From NCBI GenBank assembly GCA_022842225.1, contig JALHPX010000030.1, forward strand, positions 1 through 13,788: DNA of 13,788 nucleotides, in the 5' to 3' direction. Of this stretch, positions 5,979-12,209 are shown in pieces (the stretch's first letter is position 1; each line of letters starts with the position of its first letter). Source of the DNA: a bacterium. GTDB lineage: Bacteria; Bdellovibrionota; FAC87; UBA2466. Under the pieces are notes generated by a model. That model saw nothing but the letters and a program-made list of their open reading frames with translations, searched no databases and was not told the origin of the DNA. The translations under genes and the position numbers were made by a program.

Positions 5979-6371
5979 ATGATGACGGATCCTATTTCTG
6001 ATTTACTCACCCAAGTGCGTAACGCCATTAAGGCGAAGCACCCAAAGGTGGACGTTCCGACCAGCAACACAAAGGTTGGAATTGTTGAATTGTGGAAGCA
6101 AGAAGGCTTCATTCGGAACTACAAGCTGTTCCGTGATGGCGAAAAAGGCGTTTTGCGCATTTATCTTAAGTACGTCGGAAAAAAATCCGCGATTGAAGGT
6201 CTAAAGCGTATCAGCCGTCCAAGTCGCCGCGTTTACTGCAGCTACGAAGATATGCCAAAGATTTTAGGTGGTTTAGGAGTCGCAATTCTCTCTACGTCCC
6301 GAGGTATTCTGACGGACAAGATTGCGAAAGAGAACAAAGTCGGAGGCGAGCTGCTTTGCTCCGTTTGGTAA
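5979..6371 (+). CDS. rpsH: Small-subunit ribosomal protein S8 (uS8)
   Basis: S8 is a primary binder of the central domain of 16S rRNA and, in E. coli, the translational repressor of the spc operon. The protein is 130 residues, as expected. The N-terminus MMTDPISDLLTQVRNAIKA and the C-terminal blocks STSRGILTD (105-113) and GGELLCSVW (122-130) are diagnostic. GAGAG at 5967-5971 lies 7 nt before the ATG at 5979; the next codon is also ATG and could serve instead. rplE ends 15 nt upstream, so rpsN is missing. An S8 operator, which in E. coli lies near the rplX start, was not identified here. Confidence 0.98.
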   Translation: MMTDPISDLLTQVRNAIKAKHPKVDVPTSNTKVGIVELWKQEGFIRNYKLFRDGEKGVLRIYLKYVGKKSAIEGLKRISRPSRRVYCSYEDMPKILGGLGVAILSTSRGILTDKIAKENKVGGELLCSVW

Positions 6372-6382
6372 AGCAGTCGGTG

Positions 6383-6386
6383 GGAG
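6383..6386 (+). promoter_or_regulatory. rplF ribosome-binding site
   Basis: GGAG, within GGGAG, lies 7 nt before the ATG at 6394. This fixes the start against an upstream in-frame extension into rpsH that would add 24 non-conserved residues. Confidence 0.8.
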
Positions 6387-6393
6387 TACATCA

Positions 6394-6933
6394 ATGTCAC
6401 GAGTAGGAAAAAGACCCATCAAGTTAGAGCAAGGCGTAAAAATCGCCTTCACCGCTCCAACCGTTGAGGTTTCCGGTAAGGGTGGAAAGCTTAAGCGCGA
6501 CCTGCCTGCAAATATTTCGATCGAAACTAAAGGCGATGAAGTGCACGTTCTGAACAAAGGAACCAGCGCATCTCACAAAGCCCTTCATGGTTTGAGTCGT
6601 AGTTTGATTCAAAACATGGTGGAAGGCGTAGCGAAGGGCTACACCAAGAACCTCGAATTACAAGGCGTCGGTTATCGTGCGGCTGCTAAAGGCACTGTCC
6701 TTTCGCTCTCGCTCGGTTTTTCGCACCCAGTAGAATTTGATTTGCCAACGGGCATTACTGCCTCTGTTGAAGCGAACACCAAAATTACCCTAAAGGGCGC
6801 AGATAAAGATCTCTTGGGCGTCACAGCAGCAAAACTGCGCAAGGTACGTCCACCAGAGCCTTATAAAGGTAAGGGCATTCGCTTTGCTGGAGAACATATC
6901 ACTCTGAAGCAAGGTAAGACGGCCGGTAAGTAA
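6394..6933 (+). CDS. rplF: Large-subunit ribosomal protein L6 (uL6)
   Basis: L6 sits at the base of the L7/L12 stalk near the sarcin-ricin loop. The product is 179 residues (usual about 177), made of two repeated domains: the first at about residues 1-80 beginning MSRVGKRPI, the second from GYTKNLELQGVGYRA (82-96). The C-terminal signature PEPYKGKGIR (154-163) is complete. The reading frame extends upstream into rpsH, but the added residues are not L6-like and the ribosome-binding site points to ATG 6394. The gap to rpsH is 22 nt and to rplR 30 nt, among the larger spacings in the spc part, with nothing else visible in them. Confidence 0.98.
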   Translation: MSRVGKRPIKLEQGVKIAFTAPTVEVSGKGGKLKRDLPANISIETKGDEVHVLNKGTSASHKALHGLSRSLIQNMVEGVAKGYTKNLELQGVGYRAAAKGTVLSLSLGFSHPVEFDLPTGITASVEANTKITLKGADKDLLGVTAAKLRKVRPPEPYKGKGIRFAGEHITLKQGKTAGK

Positions 6934-6963
6934 TCCGCCCGTAGGTATAGAGGAAGAAGTTTT

Positions 6964-7347
6964 ATGTCGAAAACAACTCATAAAAAGACCAGTCAGCGAG
7001 TGGTTACTCGGATGGCAAAGAAAACGCGCATCCGCCGCAAGATTAAAGCGCACCGTGATCCGCTTGCCCGTCTCGTGGTTTTCCGCAGCAACACCAACTT
7101 GTATGCGCAAGTGGTGGATGACGGTAAATCTCACACGATTGTTCAAGCGAACACCCGTGAAAAAGATTTCGAAAAGCTTAAGTCCAAAAAGAACCTCGCA
7201 GCTGCAAAAGAGCTGGGACTTCTTATCGGCAAACGCGCAGTAGCCGCGAATGTCAGCGCAGTCGCATTTGATCGAAATGGTTATGATTTTCACGGCCGTA
7301 TTAAAGCGGTTGCGGATGGAGCCAGAGAGGCAGGGTTAAAGTTCTAA
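6964..7347 (+). CDS. rplR: Large-subunit ribosomal protein L18 (uL18), N-terminally extended
   Basis: L18 binds 5S rRNA together with L5 in the central protuberance. The product is 127 residues, compared with about 117-122. The core reads RIRRKIKAHRDPLARLVVFR, then LYAQVVDDGKSHTIVQANT, and the C-terminal VAFDRNGYDFHGRIKAVADG and AREAGLKF are diagnostic. An extra basic stretch of about 16 residues precedes the usual start. A GAGGA at 6950-6954, 9 nt before ATG 6964, supports the longer form. An in-frame ATG at 7012 (MAKKTRIRRK) would give a 111-residue protein but lacks a clear site. The stop overlaps rpsE as TAATG. Confidence 0.96.
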   Translation: MSKTTHKKTSQRVVTRMAKKTRIRRKIKAHRDPLARLVVFRSNTNLYAQVVDDGKSHTIVQANTREKDFEKLKSKKNLAAAKELGLLIGKRAVAANVSAVAFDRNGYDFHGRIKAVADGAREAGLKF

Positions 7348-7853
7348 TGCTAGTGAATAAACGCATCAATCCGAATGATCTAGAGCTCACAGAGCGCATT
7401 GTTTACATCAACCGCGTAGCCAAAGTGGTTAAGGGTGGTCGCCGATTTAGCTTCAGCGTCATCGTAGTGGTTGGAGACGGTAACGGGCACGTTGGAATCG
7501 GGCTCGGTAAAGCACGGGAAGTTCCAGAAGCTATCCGCAAGGCTGGCGAATCTGCCCGCAAACAACTTTTCAAGATCCCTCTTTCGACGGGCACCTTCCC
7601 GCACGAAATTGTCGGCAAGTTTGGTGCCGCACAGGTATTATTACGACCGGCTTCGGATGGGACAGGCGTTATTGCCGGTGGCGCTTGCCGTTCGGTTTTA
7701 GAAATCGCCGGCGTCCGCAACGCTCTGACAAAGTCTTTCGGCACAACCAATCCGCATAACTTGGTGCGCGCCACCATCAACGGATTGCGGACCATGCGCA
7801 ACCCTGAGGATGTGCACGCTATTCGCGCAGCGGAAGGCACCGTTTCGCTTTGA
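7347..7853 (+). CDS. rpsE: Small-subunit ribosomal protein S5 (uS5)
   Basis: S5 lies at the mRNA entry channel and affects decoding fidelity. The product is 168 residues, as usual. The double-stranded-RNA-binding-like N-terminal domain shows VYINRVAKVVKGGRRFSFS (about 19-37) followed by VVVGDGNGHVGIGLGKAREV (40-59). The C-terminal domain has LLRPASDGTGVIAGGACRSV and the SFGTTNPHNLVRAT segment. The loop KGGRRFSFS, where spectinomycin-resistance changes occur elsewhere, is unaltered. The ATG shares its A with the rplR stop (TAATG at 7345-7349). Confidence 0.98.
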   Translation: MLVNKRINPNDLELTERIVYINRVAKVVKGGRRFSFSVIVVVGDGNGHVGIGLGKAREVPEAIRKAGESARKQLFKIPLSTGTFPHEIVGKFGAAQVLLRPASDGTGVIAGGACRSVLEIAGVRNALTKSFGTTNPHNLVRATINGLRTMRNPEDVHAIRAAEGTVSL

Positions 7854-7867
7854 GGTCTTAAGAGATT

Positions 7868-8050
7868 ATGGAAAAGAAAATTGAACTTAAGCTTGTACGC
7901 AGCATGGCAGGTACACCTCGTTGGATGCGAACGATCGTAACCACGTTGGGCCTCCGGAAAATGCACCAGTCTCGTGTCCTTACGGATAACGGATCGATTC
8001 GCGGAATGGTGAAACGGGTCCCACACCTTGTGTCCTTGCGAGAGATATAG
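7868..8050 (+). CDS. rpmD: Large-subunit ribosomal protein L30 (uL30)
   Basis: L30 is a small 50S protein that is absent from some bacterial lineages. The 60-residue length matches the family. The N-terminus EKKIELKLVRSMAGTPRWMR, the middle TLGLRKMHQSRVL and the C-terminal IRGMVKRVPHLVSL keep the ferredoxin-like L30 pattern. The position between rpsE and rplO is the standard one. GAGG at 7852-7855 overlaps the rpsE stop, 12 nt from the ATG; AGAG at 7861-7864 is closer but weaker. rplO follows after 10 nt. Confidence 0.97.
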   Translation: MEKKIELKLVRSMAGTPRWMRTIVTTLGLRKMHQSRVLTDNGSIRGMVKRVPHLVSLREI

Positions 8051-8060
8051 GAGTTAGCTG

Positions 8061-8570
8061 ATGCCGCAGGAATTACCAGTGGATTTATCAAATTTGCAAT
8101 CGGTACCGGGAGCTCGTAAAGAGCGCATCCGTCGTGGCCGCGGAACAGGTTCTGGCCTGGGAAAAACCGCTGGTCGTGGTGGAAAAGGCCAAACCGCACG
8201 TAGCGGTAAGGGTCGTCCGCGCGGATTCGAAGGCGGTCAAAGCGCCTTGGTTCGTCGTTTACCAAAATTCGGATTTAAGTCTCCATTCAAGCGTTATTAC
8301 GACGTAATCAACGTTCTTCAGTTGGAGAATCGTTACCAAGCGGGTGAAACTGTGGAGCCGGAGAGCCTTTACGAAAAAGGTCTCGTAGCTTCTAAGAATT
8401 GCTTCGTGAAAATCCTAGGAGAGGGAACTCTCTCTAAGAAACTCACCGTTCGGGCACATCGTTTTTCTAAGTCGGCGATTCAAAAAATTAACTCGGCCGG
8501 CGGCAAGATCGAACAAATCGAAGTTGTTGCTGGTACGGAAGGTGAGGAGACAAAGGGTGGCGGCGGTTGA
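8061..8570 (+). CDS. rplO: Large-subunit ribosomal protein L15 (uL15)
   Basis: L15 is a late 50S assembly protein with a long basic N-terminal arm reaching into rRNA. The product is 169 residues, compared with about 144-150 typically. The arm shows GRGTGSGLGKTAGRGGKGQ (26-44) and FEGGQSALVRRLPKFGF (56-72). The C-terminal globular domain has LTVRAHRFSKSAIQKINSAG and then an acidic-to-glycine tail ending GEETKGGGG. That tail is encoded in the region overlapping the secY start, so its sequence may be constrained by the secY ribosome-binding site. GGAG at 8050-8053 precedes the ATG by 7 nt. Confidence 0.97.
   Translation: MPQELPVDLSNLQSVPGARKERIRRGRGTGSGLGKTAGRGGKGQTARSGKGRPRGFEGGQSALVRRLPKFGFKSPFKRYYDVINVLQLENRYQAGETVEPESLYEKGLVASKNCFVKILGEGTLSKKLTVRAHRFSKSAIQKINSAGGKIEQIEVVAGTEGEETKGGGG
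8544..8549 (+). promoter_or_regulatory. secY ribosome-binding site inside rplO
   Basis: GAGGAG lies 7 nt before the GTG at 8557, within the last codons of rplO. It selects this GTG over an upstream in-frame TTG at 8524, which would add 11 basic residues that do not fit the SecY family. Confidence 0.8.
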
Positions 8571-9852
8571 AGGACTGACCAAGATCCCTGAACTCAAACG
8601 TAGAATTCTTTTCACGCTCGGGTTGCTGGGAGTTTATCGCATCGGTTGTCACATTCCGGTGCCTGGTATCAACGTACAGAGTCTGCAGACATTTTTTCGG
8701 TCCAAATCAGATACTCTCTTTGGAATGCTGAATGCGTTTACGGGGCAAGCCCTTGAAAACGCATCTATCTTTGCGCTGGGCATTATGCCTTACATCAGCG
8801 CATCGATTATTTTTCAGCTACTCACACAAGTGTCTCCGACTCTTAACCAACTTTCCAAAGAAGGTGAGCACGGCCGACGGAAGATCAATCAATACACAAG
8901 GTATGCAACTGTCGTATTGGCTCTCTTCCAAGGTTTCGCGATTTCCCGCGGACTCATCGCAGCTTCGGATCAATCTTTCATCAGCAACCGTGGATTGCTT
9001 CCCCTAGCCATTATTACTTTGGCTGCAGGAACCGCATTCATCATGTGGCTGGGCGAGCAGATTACAGAGCGCGGAATCGGTAACGGTTCTTCTCTCATCA
9101 TCTTCTCGGGAATTGCTGCGGGAATTCCAGTGCAGGTACAGCAGACGATTCAAATGGTTAGAGATGGTCAGCTATCTCCTATCTTGTTCGTGTTGCTCAC
9201 TGCGGTGATGGTGTTCGTGGTCGGGGTCATTATTTACCTCGAGCAAGGACAACGCCGGATTCCAATTCAATACGCCAAGCGCCAAGTCGGCCGACGATTA
9301 TTCGGTGGAGTGTCTACTCACTTGCCTTTGAAGATCAACACCAGCGGTGTAATCCCGCCCATCTTTGCTTCGTCTCTTTTGATGGCGCCCTTGACCATTG
9401 CGACCTTCTTCCCGACTAATCCGATTGCTATCGGAATCGCGGATGCAGTTCGTAACGGCGGGACGCTGTACTACACAATCTATACAAGCTTGATTGTGTT
9501 CTTCTGCTTCTTCTACACGGCGGTGGTTTTTAACCCAACCGACGTAGCTGAGAACCTGAAGAAAAACGGCGGCTACGTTCCTGGAATTCGTCCTGGGAAG
9601 AACACCGCCGACTATATCGACAACGTCTTGACTAGAATTACGTACGGCGGCGCTCTCTATATTTCGTTGGTTTGTTTGCTTCCAAGCTTCCTGACAGCAA
9701 AATTTAAAGTGTCCTTCTACTTCGGTGGAACGACCTTGCTGATTCTTGTCGGCGTGGCACTTGATACCGTTGCGCAAATCCAAACCTTCTTGCTGACGAG
9801 AGACTACGAAGGCTTCATGAAGAACGCTAAACTTCGTGGTCGTCGAGGATAG
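8557..9852 (+). CDS. secY: Protein translocase channel subunit SecY
   Basis: SecY forms the channel of the SecYEG translocon in the inner membrane, moving unfolded proteins across and inserting membrane proteins. From the GTG at 8557 it is 431 residues, the usual length, with about ten hydrophobic segments. The N-terminus has IPELKRRILFTLGLLGVYRI. TM2 contains GIMPYISASIIFQLL (75-89), the TM4-5 region has ITERGIGNGSSLIIFSGI (169-186), and the cytoplasmic loop before TM7 has RRIPIQYAKR (233-242). The C5 loop has NGGYVPGIRPGKNT (337-350), and the last helix region has LDTVAQIQTF and TRDYEGF. The start overlaps rplO by 14 nt. adk starts 9 nt after the stop. Confidence 0.98.
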   Translation: MAAVEGLTKIPELKRRILFTLGLLGVYRIGCHIPVPGINVQSLQTFFRSKSDTLFGMLNAFTGQALENASIFALGIMPYISASIIFQLLTQVSPTLNQLSKEGEHGRRKINQYTRYATVVLALFQGFAISRGLIAASDQSFISNRGLLPLAIITLAAGTAFIMWLGEQITERGIGNGSSLIIFSGIAAGIPVQVQQTIQMVRDGQLSPILFVLLTAVMVFVVGVIIYLEQGQRRIPIQYAKRQVGRRLFGGVSTHLPLKINTSGVIPPIFASSLLMAPLTIATFFPTNPIAIGIADAVRNGGTLYYTIYTSLIVFFCFFYTAVVFNPTDVAENLKKNGGYVPGIRPGKNTADYIDNVLTRITYGGALYISLVCLLPSFLTAKFKVSFYFGGTTLLILVGVALDTVAQIQTFLLTRDYEGFMKNAKLRGRRG

Positions 9853-9861
9853 GCAACCAAA

Positions 9862-10500
9862 GTGCGTATCACCGTTTTTCTTGGAGCCCCAGGTTCGGGG
9901 AAAGGTACCCAAGCCAAGCGGCTCGCCGAAGACGGCCTTGTTCATCATTTCTCAACCGGCGATATGCTCAGAGCAGCTATCGCCGCTGGCTCTGAAATCG
10001 GACTTAAAGCAAAAGTGTACATCGATAAGGGTGAGTTACTTCCTGACGATGTGATGATTGAATTAATCAACAAAGCGCTTAACCCGTTGCCCGATTCCAG
10101 CAAAGTTATCTTGGATGGCTTTCCCAGAACAGTAGCTCAGGCTGAAGCCTTGGATAAATCGCCGCGCTCGCGAGTGAGCGAGGCCATTATGTTCGAGATT
10201 CCAGAAGAGATCTTGGTAAAGCGTTTGACCGGTCGTCGAGTTTGCAAGAAATGTGGCTCTTCGTTTCATGTCGAATTTATGCCCTTTGAACCGGGTAAGA
10301 GTTGCCAAGACTGCAAGGGCGAATTTCTTTACCAACGTACAGACGACTCGGCCGATGTGGTAGGAAGACGGCTTTCCATCTTTAAAACTCAGAACGAAGG
10401 CCTTTTGTCCTATTATTCTCGCCTCGGAAACCTCAAGAAAATCGACGCAAACAAGCAAGTGGATCTCATTCAGAAATCTCTGGTAGACCTAATGTCCTAA
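9862..10500 (+). CDS. adk: Adenylate kinase, zinc-finger LID type
   Basis: Adenylate kinase interconverts ATP plus AMP and two ADP in the cytoplasm. The 212-residue product starts at GTG 9862 (MRITVFLGAPGSGKGTQ), with the P-loop GAPGSGKGT at residues 8-16 and STGDMLR (31-37) for AMP binding. DGFPRT is at 85-90. The LID carries four cysteines, C128-x2-C131-x16-C148-x2-C151, the pattern of structural-zinc adenylate kinases found in many Gram-positive and some Gram-negative bacteria. The following YQRTDDSADVVGRRL block supplies catalytic residues. It sits between secY and map, the common non-enterobacterial arrangement. GAGGA at 9845-9849 is a rather distant site; AGG at 9851-9853 is nearer. The stop overlaps map as TAATG. 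Confidence 0.98.
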   Translation: MRITVFLGAPGSGKGTQAKRLAEDGLVHHFSTGDMLRAAIAAGSEIGLKAKVYIDKGELLPDDVMIELINKALNPLPDSSKVILDGFPRTVAQAEALDKSPRSRVSEAIMFEIPEEILVKRLTGRRVCKKCGSSFHVEFMPFEPGKSCQDCKGEFLYQRTDDSADVVGRRLSIFKTQNEGLLSYYSRLGNLKKIDANKQVDLIQKSLVDLMS

Positions 10501-11288
10501 TGCTGAAAATAAAGTCTAAAAGAGAACTCGATATCATGCGCACGGCCGGCAGGCTGGTGGCGCAAGTCCTAAGTGCCGTTGCCGAGGCAGCAAAGCCTGG
10601 CGTTACTTTGGATGAGTTGGATCAGCTGGCCGAAAGGCTCACTTTGGATGCGGGAGCACGTCCTGCTTTCAAAGGCTACATGGGTTTTCGCCACACGCTC
10701 TGCACCAGTGTAAACGAGGCCGTGGTTCACGGAGTTCCGTCGGCTCGTACCCTAAAAAACGGCGATATTGTTGGACTCGACTACGGGCTTCAGTACCAAG
10801 GCTACTACGGTGATAGCGCCGTGACCGTTCCCATTGGCCCTATCCCCGCGCACGCTGCCCAATTAATGAAGGCGACTCGCGATTCCCTCTATGCCGCCAT
10901 CGAACTTTGCCGTCCGGGCAATTCTTTGAAGGATCTTGGCCGCGCAGTGGAAGGCACGGTAAAACCGTTCAAGTACGGGATTGTAAAAGAGTTTGTTGGA
11001 CACGGAATCGGCCAAAGCCTTCACGAAGATCCACAGATTCCTAATTACGAGGCCGGCGCTACGAACTTGAAGTTGAAGGCCGGCATGACGATTTGTATCG
11101 AGCCCATGATCAATGCGGGCACTTCGCAGGTAAAAGTTTTGGAAGACCGTTGGACGGCTGTGACGGTAGACGGAGCGCTTTCGGCCCACTACGAGCACAC
11201 CATCGCTATTACGGACAATGGTCCGGAAGTGCTCACCGAATGGGATGAGCCCGGTTTTAAAAAAGTATTTGATCGCATTTTGCACTGA
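10500..11288 (+). CDS. map: Type I methionine aminopeptidase
   Basis: This enzyme removes the initiator methionine from nascent proteins whose second residue is small, working at the ribosome surface near L23 and L17. The product is 262 residues, as in E. coli. All five metal ligands can be placed: Asp94 (GLDYG), Asp105 (GDSAVTV), His168 (FVGHGIG), Glu201 (CIEPM) and Glu232 (HYEHT). The substrate-positioning histidine is His77 in NEAVVHGVP. There is no N-terminal zinc-finger extension, so it is the short bacterial type Ia form. The ATG shares its A with the adk stop (TAATG at 10498-10502). infA follows after 30 nt. Confidence 0.98.
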   Translation: MLKIKSKRELDIMRTAGRLVAQVLSAVAEAAKPGVTLDELDQLAERLTLDAGARPAFKGYMGFRHTLCTSVNEAVVHGVPSARTLKNGDIVGLDYGLQYQGYYGDSAVTVPIGPIPAHAAQLMKATRDSLYAAIELCRPGNSLKDLGRAVEGTVKPFKYGIVKEFVGHGIGQSLHEDPQIPNYEAGATNLKLKAGMTICIEPMINAGTSQVKVLEDRWTAVTVDGALSAHYEHTIAITDNGPEVLTEWDEPGFKKVFDRILH

Positions 11289-11307
11289 CCGCAGGTCACG
11301 TGTATTT

Positions 11308-11313
11308 AAGGAG
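11308..11313 (+). promoter_or_regulatory. Strong infA ribosome-binding site
   Basis: AAGGAG lies 5 nt before the ATG at 11319. It is one of the strongest Shine-Dalgarno matches in the window, in keeping with independent translation of infA after the 30-nt gap from map. Confidence 0.8.
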
Positions 11314-11318
11314 TACGG

Positions 11319-11537
11319 ATGGCCAAAGAAGATCTTATTCAGGTGGAGGGAGTTGTAAAAGAATTGCTTCCCAACGCCATGTTTAAAGTAGAGATTCCTA
11401 ATGGGAAGCAGGTGCTTGCCCATATCTCTGGAAAGATGCGGATGCACTACATCCGGATCCTCGCCGGAGATAAAGTTACCGTCGAATTATCGCCCTACGA
11501 CCTCACTCGTGGGCGCATCACATACCGGGCAAAATAA
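11319..11537 (+). CDS. infA: Translation initiation factor IF-1
   Basis: IF-1 binds the 30S A site during initiation and supports IF-2 and IF-3. The 72-residue product is the exact usual bacterial length, a single OB fold. The N-terminus MAKEDLIQVEGVVKELLPNA, the block MFKVEIPNGKQVLAHISGKM and the C-terminal DLTRGRITYRAK are diagnostic. Its position between map and rpmJ is common in bacteria outside the enterics. It has its own strong ribosome-binding site. After its stop comes a 95-nt non-coding gap with promoter-like sequence before rpmJ. Confidence 0.98.
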   Translation: MAKEDLIQVEGVVKELLPNAMFKVEIPNGKQVLAHISGKMRMHYIRILAGDKVTVELSPYDLTRGRITYRAK

Positions 11538-11572
11538 GGCTTTTGACACATCGCATTGTTTAATCAATCGAA

Positions 11573-11602
11573 TTGACAAGTTAAGCAGTGTTCGCCTAAA
11601 AA
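11573..11602 (+). promoter_or_regulatory. Candidate internal promoter before rpmJ (alpha block)
   Basis: A perfect sigma-70 type -35 box, TTGACA (11573-11578), is followed after 18 nt by TAAAAA (11597-11602), matching four of six positions of TATAAT. It lies in the largest gene-free gap of the window (11538-11632), at the usual boundary between the spc and alpha operons. A second TTGACA at 11543-11548 has no good -10 at the expected spacing. A start site near 11609 would leave a short leader before rpmJ. This is a sequence match only; the -10 is imperfect. Confidence 0.5.
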
Positions 11603-11632
11603 GGGTCCTCGTATTTCGGGAGAAGCGTCAGC

Positions 11633-11746
11633 ATGAAGGTTCGCGCGTCGGTTAAAAAAATGTGCAATAAATGCAGGGTGTTCCGCCGTGGCGGAGTGGT
11701 TCGCGTCGACTGTGAAGACGCACGTCATAAGCAGAGACAGGGATAA
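11633..11746 (+). CDS. rpmJ: Large-subunit ribosomal protein L36 (bL36), zinc form
   Basis: L36 is the smallest ribosomal protein, buried in the 50S subunit. Direct translation from ATG 11633 gives 37 residues, beginning MKVRASVKKMCNKC and ending ARHKQRQG, then TAA at 11744-11746. The zinc-ribbon ligands Cys11, Cys14, Cys27 and His32 are all present at the canonical spacing, so this is the zinc-binding (C+) form, not the zinc-independent paralogue. GGGAG at 11618-11622 is the likely ribosome-binding site, about 10 nt before the start. The gene is short enough to be missed by length-filtered gene callers. rpsM follows after 21 nt. Confidence 0.97.
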   Translation: MKVRASVKKMCNKCRVFRRGGVVRVDCEDARHKQRQG

Positions 11747-11767
11747 TTAAGAAGGCAGGTTTTAGAA

Positions 11768-12151
11768 GTGGCTCGCATCGCAGGGGTAGACTTACCTAGA
11801 AATAAACGCATCGAAGTAGCTCTTACTTATCTATATGGAATTGGCCGATCAACGTCGCGCTCAGTTCTCACCAAATTAGGTTTGAGTATGGATACGAAGA
11901 CTGACCAACTCACGGAAGAAGAGTTGGGACGCCTTCGCGATCATATTGAAAAGAATTTTCCGATTGAAGGCGAATTGCGCCGTACAGTCACTTTGAACAT
12001 CAAGCGTCTCATGGACCTCGGTGTTTATCGTGGAATCCGTCATCGCAAAAGCTTACCGGTCCGAGGACAGCGAACCCATACTAATTCGCGCACTCGCAAA
12101 GGACCTCGTAAGACGGTTGCGGTTCGGAAGCAGTTAAAGGTTTCGAAATAA
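11768..12151 (+). CDS. rpsM: Small-subunit ribosomal protein S13 (uS13)
   Basis: S13 lies at the top of the 30S head, pairs with S19 and makes bridges to L5 in the 50S; its C-terminal tail contacts P-site tRNA. The product is 127 residues from GTG 11768 (MARIAGVDLPRNKRIEVALT). The helix-two-turn-helix segment YLYGIGRSTSRSVL, the central LTEEELGRLRDHIEKNF and LMDLGVYRGIRHRKSLPVRG, and the tail RTHTNSRTRKGPRKTVA are typical. AGG at 11757-11759 is a modest site 8 nt upstream. A hairpin follows between this gene and rpsK. Confidence 0.98.
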   Translation: MARIAGVDLPRNKRIEVALTYLYGIGRSTSRSVLTKLGLSMDTKTDQLTEEELGRLRDHIEKNFPIEGELRRTVTLNIKRLMDLGVYRGIRHRKSLPVRGQRTHTNSRTRKGPRKTVAVRKQLKVSK

Positions 12152-12164
12152 TTAATCAGTGAAC

Positions 12165-12198
12165 GTAAACGGTGTTAGTGAACACCCTTAGGGTTTAC
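12165..12198 (+). promoter_or_regulatory. Hairpin directly before the rpsK ribosome-binding site
   Basis: GTAAAC (12165-12170) pairs with GTTTAC (12193-12198), and GGTGTT (12171-12176) pairs with AACACC (12181-12186) around the 4-nt loop AGTG. A 6-nt bulge, CTTAGG (12187-12192), lies on the 3' side. The stem ends one base before AGGAG (12199-12203), the rpsK ribosome-binding site. There is no T-run after it, so it is not an intrinsic terminator. The position suits a translational control element, for instance a target of a ribosomal protein such as S4 or S11, or an RNase site. The pairing is seen; the role is inferred. Confidence 0.55.
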
Positions 12199-12209
12199 AG
12201 GAGTTCGAA

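Noticed and set aside
6322..6393. Upstream extension of rplF into the 3' end of rpsH
   Set aside because: The added 24 residues do not match L6, and a clear GGGAG precedes ATG 6394.
7403..8026. A 207-residue minus-strand open frame opposite rpsE and rpmD
   Set aside because: It is antisense to two certain ribosomal-protein genes, with a Pro/Arg/Thr-rich composition typical of shadow frames and no family resemblance.
9298..9948. A 216-residue minus-strand open frame opposite secY and the adk start
   Set aside because: It is wholly antisense to firmly identified genes, shows no recognisable family motif and has no plausible ribosome-binding context. Long antisense frames are common opposite well-coded genes.
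11543..11571. The first TTGACA (11543) as a promoter of its own
   Set aside because: At 16-18 nt spacing no good -10 hexamer is present; TTTAAT at 11559 is only 10 nt away.
11401..11655. An 84-residue plus-strand open frame across the infA end and the infA-rpmJ gap
   Set aside because: It overlaps infA in another frame and runs into rpmJ. The sequence is not protein-like for any family I recognise, and the gap looks regulatory.
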